64,000 nt of DNA from Blumeriella jaapii (Eukaryota; Ascomycota; Leotiomycetes; Helotiales; Drepanopezizaceae): assembly GCA_009599575.1 (NCBI GenBank), contig VWND01000078.1:372001-436000 (forward strand), written 5' to 3'. Within the stretch, counting starts at the first letter, position 1. Each line of letters opens with the position of its first letter. Both the position numbers and the translations under genes were made by a program. Under the pieces are notes generated by a model. The model was not told where the DNA came from and did not search any database. It saw nothing but the letters and a program-made list of their open reading frames with translations. Below are positions 20,674-32,239 of the stretch, piece after piece.

Positions 20674-22151
20674 TTATTGATTTCCGTCTAGCTAAGTGCA
20701 GCAGCAGCTGACAGGCTGCCTCCCTAGGACCTTCCAAAAGGCACAGAGACGTGCCAAGCCAAGGAAATAAACACAAAGTACGACTCCGAACGCAATTCGT
20801 AACACTACACAACAGCCACTGCTGCTGTTATCCACGCTCTTCGCCGCTTTTCGCGATGGTCCGTCCGTGAAAGAAGTATAAGCGTAAAGCTCAGTGGGTG
20901 AAACCCAGGGATTGTGCATAGGGCACCGGCTTCGGATGTGTGGTCTGTCAAACGCGTGTAGACGCGCTATGGCATGGCCCATAGGTCCGATTTCTGGAAG
21001 AGTACGGAGGAGGCGGCGTTCTTTTTTGAAAAGGCTGAATGTAAGTATGGCTTTTCAGCGGGTCCGTAATTAAATGCTGCCTGCCTAGCGTTGATGAAGT
21101 GTTTTTGGTTAGATGGCCAATCTGGGGATTTGTTTGCATGAAATAGATCTGAAAACAGTCTCGCATAGCTGAAACCTTTGGGTTGGCTCGTGTAAATACG
21201 GTTAATAAAAAAATGGTCAAACAATGCAGTCAAAGCGTTACGAGCGCTAAGTTTGAAAGTTTGCTTTGTTCATCCTTGGGAATCTTTTTGTAATACGTCC
21301 TCCCAAAGCAACTTTTGATCGTGGTATTGGTATGCCGTTTTGTATCGAATAATTTGAACATGAATGTAACCGTTGACGATAGCTGGGGACTGGTCGGAAC
21401 AACGCAGAGGGTTAAACTCTTTGTGTTATTGTAACCGATTGATATCGTACGTGACGTCAGGTATAAGAAGTCTCTTTTTGCTTGGTAGCGAAGATGTATA
21501 AAACGTATTTGAAGAATCGGCGGGTCGTTGTTCAAAAGGTGTAAAACGTGCTGCATCTGCAGCGTCGTCGTATTAATCACGAACGCTAATCGATCTTGCC
21601 ATTTGGTCGGTTGACTTGGTTGACTTGGTGTAGATTAGGTTGGTTTTGCGTATAAGACGCAGTACTAACCTAACTTCAAGATTAATCTCGAAGATTGCCT
21701 AATATTCTGAAAGTGTGAATAGTTCCTTAATAGCAAATGGGATAAAAGCTGCTCATAACCAGCCAGCAAGGAAGGAAGGGAGGAAGAGCGTAAATACCAA
21801 CCAACCTACCTACCAATTGACCAACTCGCCTCTTTTTTCTCGCTTCTCGCTAAATGGAACGAACGAACGACCAACCAACCAACCAAACAAACAAACAAAC
21901 ACAGAGACACACGCACGGGACACGCACGGGACACGAGGGAGGGAGAGAGGGAGGGTAGAGACACAAAGCCAGGATGGACATCTCGTTTTACTTTTCGAGC
22001 CTGCCTACCGCCCTGCCTATTTGACAGATCAATATCACAACGGAGCCAAACCACCAACTACAGGGTAGATAGAGGCTGCAGCGGCATAGGTACCTAGTGG
22101 TACCTACCTATCCAAAATGGATACCTAACCACCCCATATTCCCCACCGGAA

Positions 22152-25048
22152 TCACTGCAAGCTCGCCTGCGCCTTCCAGAGCTTCCCCTCAATGATGCCC
22201 GCCCACCGGTGCGCGTTCCCATAGTCCTTGGCATCAATGCTCTCGACCAGGCCTGGGAACACGGCCCCCGCGTACCCGGTCCACAGGCCCGGCGCGAACA
22301 CGACGTGCTTGAACCAGGGCCGCCCGTCCAAGCCCTCCTCGTGCAAGAACTGACGCTCCAGGTATTTGTACTTGTCGTTTGCGCGCCGGATCTGGTAGTA
22401 GAGCTTGAGCTTGGAGTACCACTTCCACCACGGGATGTCCTCGCCAGCCTCCGCGGCAAGCTGGGCGGCCCAGGCGTCGTGGGCTTGGGAGGCATCTTTG
22501 AGCGCTTGGGCGGCGCGGTGCAGGCCCTCGAAGGAGAATTTGAGAGTGGTGGCGTCACCCTTGGGAGCAGATGGGGTGGGCCGGGCACGGGCCTCAAGTT
22601 CCTCGTCTGCAAACTGGATGCCTGTGATTGCGGCGTCGACCTTGGATTCGACCTTGCGAATGTACTCATCGAGAGCGATAGCGTAATCAGTGGCGTTGAG
22701 TGGGATGACAGGCGACTCGGCGAGGCGTGCGGTGAAAAGAGCCCAGATCTTCGTAATTGCGATGTGATAGTGGAAGCCCGGGTCGCCGTAGGTGTTCATC
22801 CAGTGGTAAGAATCATAGTTGGAGTGATACTGGTAGACGGCAGTCTGGCTGTCGGCAGCTTGTGTGAAGCCCAAATCGATGGATGGAATGCCAGCAAAGT
22901 CCTGGAAAGCCGTAAAGTCAGAACCACTGCCCATCGTGAATATTCGGCCATCCCAGACATCGGCGACGGTCTGGCCAGGCACTGTTTGATTCGGCGATGG
23001 CACGAGAGCCGTGACCTCGTGCAGCACCTTATTGAGAAGCGGCGAAGCCGAAGCGATAAAATGAGCCCCGGTAGTTGCGACGTCGACGTTCACGTAGGCA
23101 ACGTTGGCGTGCGTGAGCCAAGGAAGGTACTCCTCAACCCATTCGGTACTGCCAATCAAGCCGTACTCTTCGCCGTCCCAGCTGGCGAAAACGATGGTGC
23201 GCAGTGGTTTCCATCCTCTAGCGAGAGCCACACCGAAAGATCTGATGACCTATTTAAAGTCAATTGTTGTTGGCATTTCTTGTTGTTGAAGCAGAAGAAA
23301 AGTACCACGCCCATGATGAGTATCGAGGTATTTGGGAATGAGAGAGCTTAAAGTTTGATCCGTCATCGACGCTGTCACGCAATCTGAGTGTTCCAGTCGT
23401 ACTGAAGAACGACACACAAATTGCATCGCTTACCTCGTTGAGTGCGGCCGAGCCACTGTTGGGGTCGCCTGCGCCACCAGCAATCCAAGCATCACGATGG
23501 TTGCCGATCACAACGACCTCGTCGAGCAACGTGCCGTTGATAACACCAATGACGTTCCACAGAGGCGTGGTCACATATTCCTGCTCATTGACGAGGTTGA
23601 GGACGAGATGATCTGGAGACGGACCGACATTGTACTCGACCCCTTTGTAGCGGAGGCCTTCGTTTCTTCGCCTAACCGACCAATTAGCGCGACTTGGTTC
23701 TCTTGGCTGCCGCTATCATTGTTTAGGCGCACTTGACTTACCAGAACTTGTTGAAGTCTTGGGAGGAAGGACCGTGGCCATTTAGAGCTGTAAGGATGGG
23801 AATCGCATCCACATAGGAAATCGGGATGGAAGGAATTGACGGGATAGCCCCATCCACAGGTGCACGTGGTACTCCAGGCTAACCTTTTTGTCAGCGCTGA
23901 TGAATTGAAAGTCACAATGGGCGGCTCGGATGCTAGAGCAAAATCACAAGCTAACCTTCGATGGGTAACCAGGTGTTGTACTGCATGAAATTAGAAAGAG
24001 TCACAAATCAGGTTTGAAGAACTGACGGGTCTCCTGGAGCAACACTCAAGAACTGAGTGCTTCCCCTCTGTACACTGCTTGGGTTTCTGCCGGGGCCATC
24101 GGGGTACGGCTCGACTCCATTCTCAGCCGTGAGGTCTCCGTCATCACCAGGATCCGTGAAAATCACAGTGCCGATCTAGAACATGCTAGTTAGCAAGCTG
24201 CTATTGGGCGAGCCACAATCCCTGGATCCCAAGGATCTGGATGCTGAGCTCGAGCAGCAATTGAGTGGGCCATTGCGAGGTTTCGCGCTTACCATTCCTA
24301 GCTCTTGAGCACGCTTGACCTTGAGTCCGCGGAACACGCCTCCATATCTCGCCACAGCGATCTTGCCTTCGAGGCTGATATTGGCCTTCACCACGTCCTC
24401 GAAATCTTGGTATGTTCCGTAATTCACATAGACATACTGCGCCGTGACATTGCCACTAGCCGAGTACCCGTGGAAGGTCGGGATTCGATTCTCGAGACCC
24501 GTTGTCGGGTCTTCCTCCAGCACATCTTCCTCCAGGCTCGCCTCGAACCTGACTTTCCAGGCATCTGGGTCCTTGCTCTTGGCCTTCTGGTTCTCGTATA
24601 GCGCCATTCGATGGCCGAGAGGATAGTTGATGTAGACATCGTAGGCGACAATGTCGGCCTTGATTCCAAAGTCCTCCCACTTGTGCTGGGTCCAGATGGC
24701 CTGACTGTAGTTCTTGCCTGCCAGATGCGGGCCAGCGGTGTAGTACCGACTCCACTCCTGGGCCTTCTCCTCCTTTGGCGTCTGGAGCAAGATCTGCTGC
24801 AGCTCTTTGTGGGAGATGGAGCTCGGGAGCGCGGCAGAGGGGTGGTGGCGGTGACGATGAGGCCGGTCGCGCAGGAAAGCCACAGGGAGGAGGAAGACCA
24901 CGACGAGGGCGATCAGAGAGGAGCCGAGAGCCACTGTGCAGAAGCGGCGCACCACGTTATGGGGGTGTCGCGGACGCGGAGGGGCAAGCGGGATCGTGGG
25001 GACGAGGGGCGTTCTCTCGTTCATCTTTCGGTCGACGGCTGGTGTCAT
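22152..25048 (-). CDS. M28B metallopeptidase, glutamate carboxypeptidase II / transferrin-receptor-like
   Basis: A type II membrane zinc peptidase that removes C-terminal acidic residues in its animal relatives; the yeast relatives are Vps70 and Tre1/Tre2. Six exons: 25048-24293, 24175-24027, 23980-23956 (a 25-nt microexon), 23878-23742, 23671-23434 and 23249-22152; together 800 residues with matching phases. Residues about 36-59 form one membrane helix. A PA-type domain follows (VNYGTYQDFEDV, ISLEGKIAVARYGG). The peptidase core keeps every zinc or catalytic residue: His in NHRDAW, Asp in GDPNSGSAA, Glu-Glu in SWDGEEYG, Asp in VNVDVATTG and His in YHSNYDSYHW. A C-terminal helical dimerisation domain ends it. 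It is therefore probably active, unlike the Tre proteins. A vacuolar or endosomal location is inferred. Confidence 0.93.
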
Positions 25049-25867
25049 GATGATGGAAGACGCGCAAGCTCCGCCGCGGGCACGAAGCTGACGGGACGAG
25101 TCGCAGAGCGAGGAAGATGGAGATGGAGAAGTGAAGACATGCACGTTGGGACGTGGTGGAGGGAACTGGGAGGCACTTCGGATGAACCACAGATGGCTGG
25201 TCACGTGATGCGGGGGGGGGATGGGGAGTGGGGGGGGTGAGTAGTCGCTCTCGAAGCTTTTGACTGGCGGGCTTGGGTGCTGGTGGGTGTGCCAAGCTGC
25301 GCGTGCGGGCGCGGGGTGGTTCGCATCGCGACGTCGACGAACTGCGGGGGACTGTCACGTGATTGAATGGTTATGTCAGCAGCTTCAAACCCCAAGACTC
25401 GACGTTGACCGGAGTCGCCCTCCTCGACACGCCTACTATATATACCGTACACACAGTACACGCACCACACTGTCCATACAGACACACAGTACCTACAGTA
25501 CCTACGCTACCTGCAGTACATACACCACACGACTCTACAGACAGCACCTACACCACAGTACTGTACAGTAGTCGGGTCAGGCGGATGGATCCATCCGGTG
25601 TCATATCCCGGTGTACCCGTTGACACACAACTTACAACACCTTCGAAACCTCCGACCCTCCCTCTCTCTTCCACTCTTCGTTCTTTATCTTCCTTTCGGT
25701 CAACGCCAGTCGGTCCCCCTCTCCTCAGCAATCTTCGCGCCGCTTCTCGGTGACCACTACCTCCGTCGACGCCCATCCTCCGTACCAGACCGACTCGCGT
25801 GCGGACCCTCCACCGAAGCCGGGAGCCGGGGCAGCGGGAGAAAGAAGGCCTCACGACCGCGGCCACG
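25049..25867. promoter_or_regulatory. Divergent promoter between peptidase and MFS genes
   Basis: About 820 bp serve two divergent genes. CACGTGA cores occur at 25202 and 25356, and a dense run of CAGTACCTACAGTACCTACG-like words at 25480-25520 ends in ACAGTACTGT at 25555. No coding is recognised. Confidence 0.4.
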
Positions 25868-28327
25868 ATGGCGAAGAGAAGGACACGCGGGCCCCCGAAG
25901 CTGCCCGCCAAACAGCTCGCCATTCTGGGTACGTTCTCGGGCCTTTGGGCCTCTTTCCCGCTCTTGCTTTCGCCGGCCATGGCGTGAGTGGCAGGTGGGA
26001 GGAGGGACGCTGTGCGTGGTACCCATCGCGGTGGCCGAATGCCACTGCACGGGCGGTGCAGGTCTGCTCAGAAGTCGTGGGTGGGTGGGTGGGTGGTTCG
26101 TTCGCTTGCCGTGGCTTGACTCGAACTCGGGCGTGTTTTTGTCCAAAGCACTACGTGCTGTAGGATGTCTGCCTGTCGTTCCGCAGCAATCCAATCGAGA
26201 TTCTGAAGGTCGACCTGGCGTAGGCCGCGACCTACTCCCGCCTCGGTCTGGACGTCGTCGTGGGCCGGCGACAGCATCGAACTTGCACCCTCGTTCAAGG
26301 TAGCCTTGCATCTGTCCCGATTTCTGGACTAATCATCCTCTAGCCATTTGCAGATTTGCAGAGCCCGTGGCCTTGACTTCGGTCTTCCCATACCTGGTAC
26401 GTGTTGCCCTGGCAGATGCCATGCCGTGCCATCAGCGGGAACTCACGCGCGAGTAGCCGGAAATGATCGAGAGCTTTGGTGTCCCCAAGGAAGAAGTCGC
26501 ATGGTGGGCTGGCATGACCTCCGCCGCATTTTCCCTCGCGCAATGTACGACAGCCGTGGTTTGGGGACAAGCATCAGATCGATTTGGTCGTAAACCGACT
26601 ATCCTGACTGGACTGACGCTCACCATGATATCGTGTGTTTTCTGGGGAATGTCAACTAGCTTACCCATGGCTATCGTCGCAAGGTCTATCGCAGGTGCTT
26701 GCAATGGGAACGGTACATCCCCCCCCTCCATTGACCTAAACCACCGCTAAATCCTACAGTTGGCATTATCAGAACCATGGTGGCCGAGATGGTCCCCGAG
26801 AAGGAACTGCAACCGAGGGCATTCTCGATAATGCCTCTTGTCTGGACTATCGGCTCTATCTTCGGCCCATCATTTGGAGGCTTCTTCGCCAAGCCAGCCG
26901 AGAACTTTCCGGACTTATTTGGGAATAACCGGTTCCTGCTCAAGTACCCGTTCATTCTTCCTAACCTAGTGACCAGCGCTCTCTTCTTGCTTGGCATTGC
27001 CACAGGGATTTTATTTCTGAAGGTACTGAATCCCTCCGAGAAAACGACTACCACGCTAACAGCGTTAGGAAACACTTGAAACCAAACGTGACAAGAAAGA
27101 CTACGGCCGCGTCTTGGGGAGCAAAGTCGCGGCATCCGTCAAGACTTTCTTCTGTCTTGGTCGGGCCCCCAAGTCAGATCGCCGCCCTTCAGAAAGTTAC
27201 GACGAGGCCGCTGCCTCTCTACTCCGACCCGCATCATCCGCTAGCCGAGAGTCACCTCGCTATGGTACTTCACCTCCAAAGACAACAAAGCGCCTCTCCC
27301 CAAGCCGACCCTCGTCGAAGTCTTCACCCGCCAGTCTATCATCAACTTGGTGGCCTACACCTTCCTCGCCCTCCACAGTGTCGCCTACGACCAGCTCCTC
27401 CCCGTCTTCTTGCACAATCCCCGCCAGAAGCTCGACTCCCCGGCTACCCATCTCCCCTTCAAGTTTGCCGGCGGCTTCGGCCTCGGGTCCAGCCGCATCG
27501 GGACCCTCTTCACCGCGTACGGCGTCGTGGGCTGCTTCATCCAGTTCCTCGTCTTCCCACCCATTGCGCGCCGCTTCGGCGTGCTCAACTGTTTCAAGTG
27601 CTGCGCCGTGACCTTTCCCATCGTCTGCCTCATCACACCCTACACGGCACTCATTCAGGAATCCGCCACGCAGCAGGCCGCCATCTTCGCCGTCATGATC
27701 GTCAAGTCCTTCGCCGTTATCTTTGCCTTCCCGTGCTCCATCATCCTGCTCACGAATTCGGCGGCCAGTCTCCGGATCCTGGGGACCCTGAACGGGTTCG
27801 CCGTGGCGGTGAGTGCGGTGGGGCGGGCGGTGGGTCCTGCCCTGGCCGGAGCGGCTTTCACCTGGGGCCTGGAGAAGGGGTATGTAGTGACTCCGTACTT
27901 CCTGCTTGCTCTCATCTCGGCCATCGGCGCCATCCCGATCTGGTACCTAGTCGAGATGCCCGGCTTCAGCAAGACGGACGACGATGAAAGCGATACCGAC
28001 GATGACGAAGAAGAAGACGACGACGAAGCGCTGCTACCTACCGTGGACGAGGACGCGATCCCGCACGGGGCCGAGCTCGTCCCTGAAGCCGAGGAGGACG
28101 AGTCAGAGAATGTCTCCGGGCCTGCAACGGCCCGGAAGAGGAAGAGCTCGCAGGGGGAGAGCGTGCTGAGTCGGCGCGACAGGAGCGAGGGCCGGCTGGA
28201 GCGGAGAATGAGCAGCCCGATTGGAGTCCGCGGGGGTAGCGTGGGACCTGGCGGGGGAAGGAAGCTGAGCAATGCGCTGGCGGCGAGCAATGTAGGTGCT
28301 GGCACGGGCGGGACGAGTTTTACTTAG
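25868..28327 (+). CDS. MFS transporter (DHA1-like, yeast YCR023C type), apparent frameshift
   Basis: Membrane carrier for an unknown substrate. Exons 25868-25928, 26344-26396, 26457-26712, 26760-27022 and 27069-28327 join in phase; the first intron is long (415 nt). The N-half gives LAICRFAEPVALTSVFPYLP, motif A as GQASDRFGRKPT, and RSIAGACNGNVGIIRTMVAE. The large central loop (SESYDEAAASLLRPASS) is in one frame. From about 27255-27300 the match continues in another: TLVEVFTRQSIINLVAYTFL, LHSVAYDQLLPVFLH. That needs one missing base; no intron of plausible length fits both frames. After the last helix a cytosolic tail is very acidic (DDDESDTDDDEEEDDDE), then Ser/Arg-rich. The break may be an assembly error. 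Confidence 0.8.
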
Positions 28328-29458
28328 CCTGACTGGATGCGTGCTCTTTATTTTTCTTTCATCTTTTATTCCTGTACCCGTTGGCGTTTGCATGCATCGT
28401 CCGGTAATGATTGGCATTTTGGCATTGTTATATCATGGAGCGGCGTGTACCTGGGATTTACAAACATGTTCCTATAGATATCGATTTAGATATACCAGAT
28501 TGTTACTTACCTCTCAAGCGAAGTTCCTTTCGTGTGTGTGTGTGTGTGTGGTTCCCTTGTTTTTCTTTCGTCCTTATTTTTCACTTACTTGGGATTGGCG
28601 AAGGGGGTTAAGGGAGGAGTATGAATTTGAAGAACGGCAATCACAGCACGACAGTTTGCGTGTTCGCACCAGCTGTTTGCGCGTTCCGGCGCCCACCCTC
28701 TTCAAGCTGTACGTAACGTAGCGTACCTATTGTACTTACCCAGAAGGTAAGCACATTCAGTACATACCTAGTACCCCGCCAATCCAATCCACGCCATGTC
28801 CTTCTTGGTGTAATGTACTGCGGGCATTTTCAGATCATCACCATGCATTCATACATACATAGGTAGGTGACATGTGCAGTTCAAGCAGGTATGTAAGACA
28901 GCTCTGCTCCCGTGAGGAGCGAGCGAGCGGCTGGTGTTCAACCCCGTTGCGCAGTTGGTACGGTACGGTAGCTTACTGATCGGTGGGTTTGCGTATCCTG
29001 CTCGGTTTCTGAGGTGATGTCGCAGGTACGGAACTTGGCCCTGGGTCGTGGGGGGTTGTGATGGTGGTGCTGTACTGTAAGTGTGGACGGAGCGAGCGTC
29101 TCTCTTTGCTAGATGGCACATGTCTGGTGGATCATCGGTACAATACAATACCTTCTGTGCTGTACTTGTAGTACTGTAAGCATCGTCTATCAAACTCACG
29201 TGTCCTGGGATACAGAGCAGGGGTTCCAAATCAGAGATGAGAGATGTGATGGCTGGGAAAAGTCCAATTCAGGTGAAGATAGCTTAATTCGTGTTCGTAT
29301 TTACTACGTTCTCTTATGAGAGAACAAACCCACTCGCCACGAACTCCAATCCGCCAACCAAGCCCGCCCACCCACCCACCCGCCCAAAGAACCCGCCATG
29401 CCCGAATTTTACCAACCCGCAGAAAACGCAGCACGTAAACCCCTCGCGAGACCCTAAT
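28328..29458. other. Intergenic between convergent MFS and IMPDH genes
   Basis: No gene is seen. A (GT)n run lies at about 28533-28550, with several GTACTGTA-type words near 28970-29180 and Pro-rich frames near 29340 that lack family resemblance. Confidence 0.5.
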
Positions 29459-31287
29459 CTAAGCGTAGAGCTTCTTCTCGTAGCTCTCCATGTTGACACC
29501 ACCCTCCAACTGCGCACTCGCAGTTCTCAGCTCGAATCTCGTGGTGCCGTTCGCCACACTCTCGTGGAGCGCAGCCAAGCTCTTCTGTCCGCAGTCTTGC
29601 AGGGAGTGCTTGAGACCAGCGGCCAGGTAAGGGACGAACTTGGTCACGGAGCCGCGGTGAGCGACGGCACCGGAGACACCTTGGGCAACGAGGACGCTGT
29701 CGCCTTCGGAGAAGTAGCGAGCAGTGCCGGCATTGCTCTTCTGGCTGTCCTTGGCGCCGGAGCCGGCCTTCTTGTCCTGCATCGCATCGATACTGCCCAT
29801 ACCACGGTAGGCCTTGACAAGCTTACCCTCGCGGCTAACGAAGGAGGTTCCAGGGGATTCGGTTGTACCGGCGAGGAGACCGCCCATCATAATGGTTGTA
29901 GCACCGAGCGCCAATCCTTTAACAATGTGACCTACATTCTGGATACCGCCGTCGGCCATGCAGGGGACGCCAAACTTGGCTGCAAAGGAGGCGACATTGT
30001 AGACGGCTGCGGCTTGAGGGCGACCGACGGCCATGACTTCTTGCGTGATGCAAGCACTGCCGCTGCCCATTCCGATGCGGAGACCGTCGACGCCGGCTGC
30101 GATGAGCGTCGCGGCTTGTTCGCGGGTCACAACGTTGCCGCCAATGACATCTAGGTCGGGGTAGGTCTCCTTGATGTACTTGACCATCTCCACCTGGTAC
30201 ATACTGTTTCCTTGACTACTATCCAAGATGACGATATCCAATCCAGCGTCAACTAGCTTCTGCAGACGAATCTTGTCCTCTGGCCGCGTGCCAATGGCAG
30301 CAGCGCAGATCAGCTGCTTGGAATCTGGGAGCTTGGAGGCCAGAGGGAAATGAAGGTTCTTGGTCAGATCCGATCGGGAGATCATGGAAACGAGATTGCC
30401 TTGCTTATCAACAATTGGCAACTTGCCTTTCTTGGACTGGGCCAGAATCTTGTTGGCCTCTAGGAGGGTGGTACCTGAGGCGGCGGTGACGAGGTCGGTG
30501 ACCATGACCGAGGAGACGGCTTTGTTTTCCTCATCCTCGAATTGAATATCTCGGTTGGTAACAATTCCGACGAGCTTCGATCCGATTTTACCATTCTCTG
30601 TTTTAGTCAGCAAATGAGTCGCCTCGGAGATTGGTTGCCAGATAAAATCGTGAGACACTTTTTCATAAAGAGCATAGTTTTTTCCTCAAGACCTCGCGGT
30701 CAATTACGGATGAACGAAAGTTATATGTTTAGGTAATAATCATAAAGTGTAAAAGTCGGTTCGAGGGGTGGGGGGTGCTGCTTACCAGTGACTGGAAATC
30801 CGCCAAAACCCCATTTTTCCTTCAAAGCCTTCACTTCACCAACTGTAGTCTCACGACTGAGGACGACGGGGTCCAGGATGAAACCGTTCTCGAACCTCTT
30901 CACCTTCTGGACCATTTTGGCCTGCGCATCAGCGGAGCAATTATGGTGAATAACCCCCAGACCTCCTTGCAGAGCCATGTGTGTAGCCATCTCGTGTTCG
31001 GTGACGGTGTCCATGGGCGAGGAGACAAAGGGTGTCTTGAGAGAGATGCGCTTGGTGACGGGAGAATCGAGGACGACTTCGGACGCCGCAAAACCAATGT
31101 AGCCAGGAAGGATAAGAAAGTCGTTGTAGGTCAAGCCACCGTGCTTCTTGGAGTCGAGCAGAGACTGGATATCCAGACCGTCTCGCTCTGGGTAGCTGTC
31201 GCTCTCGAGGATCTCGAGAGCTTTGGTGCAGTCCAAGAGGCCACTGGCAGGGCCAAAAGGCACCTTGACGCCGTTTGTATGAGGCAT
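29459..31287 (-). CDS. Inosine-5'-monophosphate dehydrogenase
   Basis: Oxidises IMP to XMP with NAD+, the rate-limiting step of guanine nucleotide synthesis in the cytosol and the target of mycophenolic acid. Exons 31287-30786 and 30597-29459 are separated by a 188-nt intron (GTAAGC...AACAG), giving 546 residues. It shows [15 protein letters not shown], a CBS pair (FGGFPVT to [20 protein letters not shown]), the NAD/IMP loop [14 protein letters not shown], the active-site loop [13 protein letters not shown] with the catalytic Cys at about residue 350, and the flap region [10 protein letters not shown]. Length and motifs are complete. No second, resistance-type copy lies nearby, so nothing suggests a mycophenolate cluster. 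Confidence 0.98.
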
Positions 31288-32239
31288 TGTGACTCGAGAG
31301 AATGTAAACGATGTAAGAGAGCAACTGAACGGGAAGGAGATGAGGAAGATATCCGAGAGTCAAAGTATGGTTGCGGAAGAGTGAAGTTGTGGAAGAGTGA
31401 AGTTGTACACTTGACGGGGTCTCGCCCAGTTTTTCAGAGGCCACAGGAAACAATTTCGATTTTTTATGATGGAGCCAAAATTCTGCCGCGCTAAGTCGTC
31501 ACCGCCAAATAGCTTGAGTCGAAGGCAATCATGTCACGTGGGAGTGGCACGGACTAAAGTGAAGCCGACCGATCCGAGCAAGGCCGAAGGATTAAAGTAA
31601 AGCCGGAGCCGGTGGTTCTGGGTACTGTAAGACTCTCAACTCAAGATGTACAGTGAAGCGCTGCTCGAGTAACATCAAACTTAACCATATGTGCAAATGA
31701 AATCAGAGAGGCTTGAAATTCAAGAGGGAAATCAGGCGCAGGTAAACTCGACAGAGCGATTTACAGTGCTGTCCCTATCTCCGACCTGTGTGATTTCGTC
31801 TCACACGTGGTCTCCGTTGCTCCGCGCTCGGGCTGTTTTGTTGACTTCGGGCTCGGCGGTAAACAAGATCTTCGCCTCACCCTTGCACCCCTCATCGTCC
31901 TCCACCTCATCCACCACCAACAATTACCACGACCTTCCTCTTCTCCGCGCACCTTCAACCCAGAATAGCATTTGGCTCTGACCGCATATCTCACCTACCG
32001 CGCCAATTCTGTCGGTATTGGATCGTGCAACAGCTATCACTATCCGAGTTTCCTCGGATTCGACTGTCCGCTGCATTGCGCGAGCATATCGAGGTTTTCC
32101 ATCCCCATTCCACTGCGCTCCGGCCTGTTCGGCGGCCCAGGACCACATGCGGACGGCGGGCGTAAACTCTCCCTGCCTTGCTTGACCTGAGATCCGCGGG
32201 AGATACAATCTACCTGGGCAGGACCCTCTCGCCGACGCC
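31288..32239. promoter_or_regulatory. Divergent promoter of IMPDH and IQGAP genes
   Basis: About 950 bp without recognised coding. A TCACGTGG site lies at 31534-31541, and CT/CA-rich sequence precedes the IQGAP start. Confidence 0.4.

Larger units (their letters stand above)
19098..22151. other. Long gene-poor stretch, AT-richer
   Basis: Three kilobases without a recognisable gene. It contains the palindrome CCACGTGATTATCACGTGG at 20063-20081, GTACAGTACTGTAC at 20140-20153, a TAG microsatellite at 20556-20673, and ACCAACCAAACAAACA-type simple sequence near 21860-21900. Confidence 0.5.

Noticed and set aside
20552..20812. Minus-strand frame coding a poly-Leu run
   Set aside because: It is only the TAG microsatellite read backwards; no other protein features.
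22209..23351. 380-codon plus-strand frame
   Set aside because: Antisense shadow of the M28 peptidase last exon, which has clear catalytic motifs.
27126..27240. A 107-nt intron (GTCAAG...GCTAG) that would restore the MFS frame
   Set aside because: It would remove a loop segment that itself reads as typical coding for this family and has a poor donor, so a one-base indel is the simpler explanation, though not proven.
29291..30154. 287-codon plus-strand frame
   Set aside because: Antisense shadow of IMP dehydrogenase.
29459..31287. Mycophenolate-resistance copy of IMPDH within a biosynthetic cluster
   Set aside because: No polyketide synthase or other pathway gene is nearby, and the active-site loop looks ordinary.
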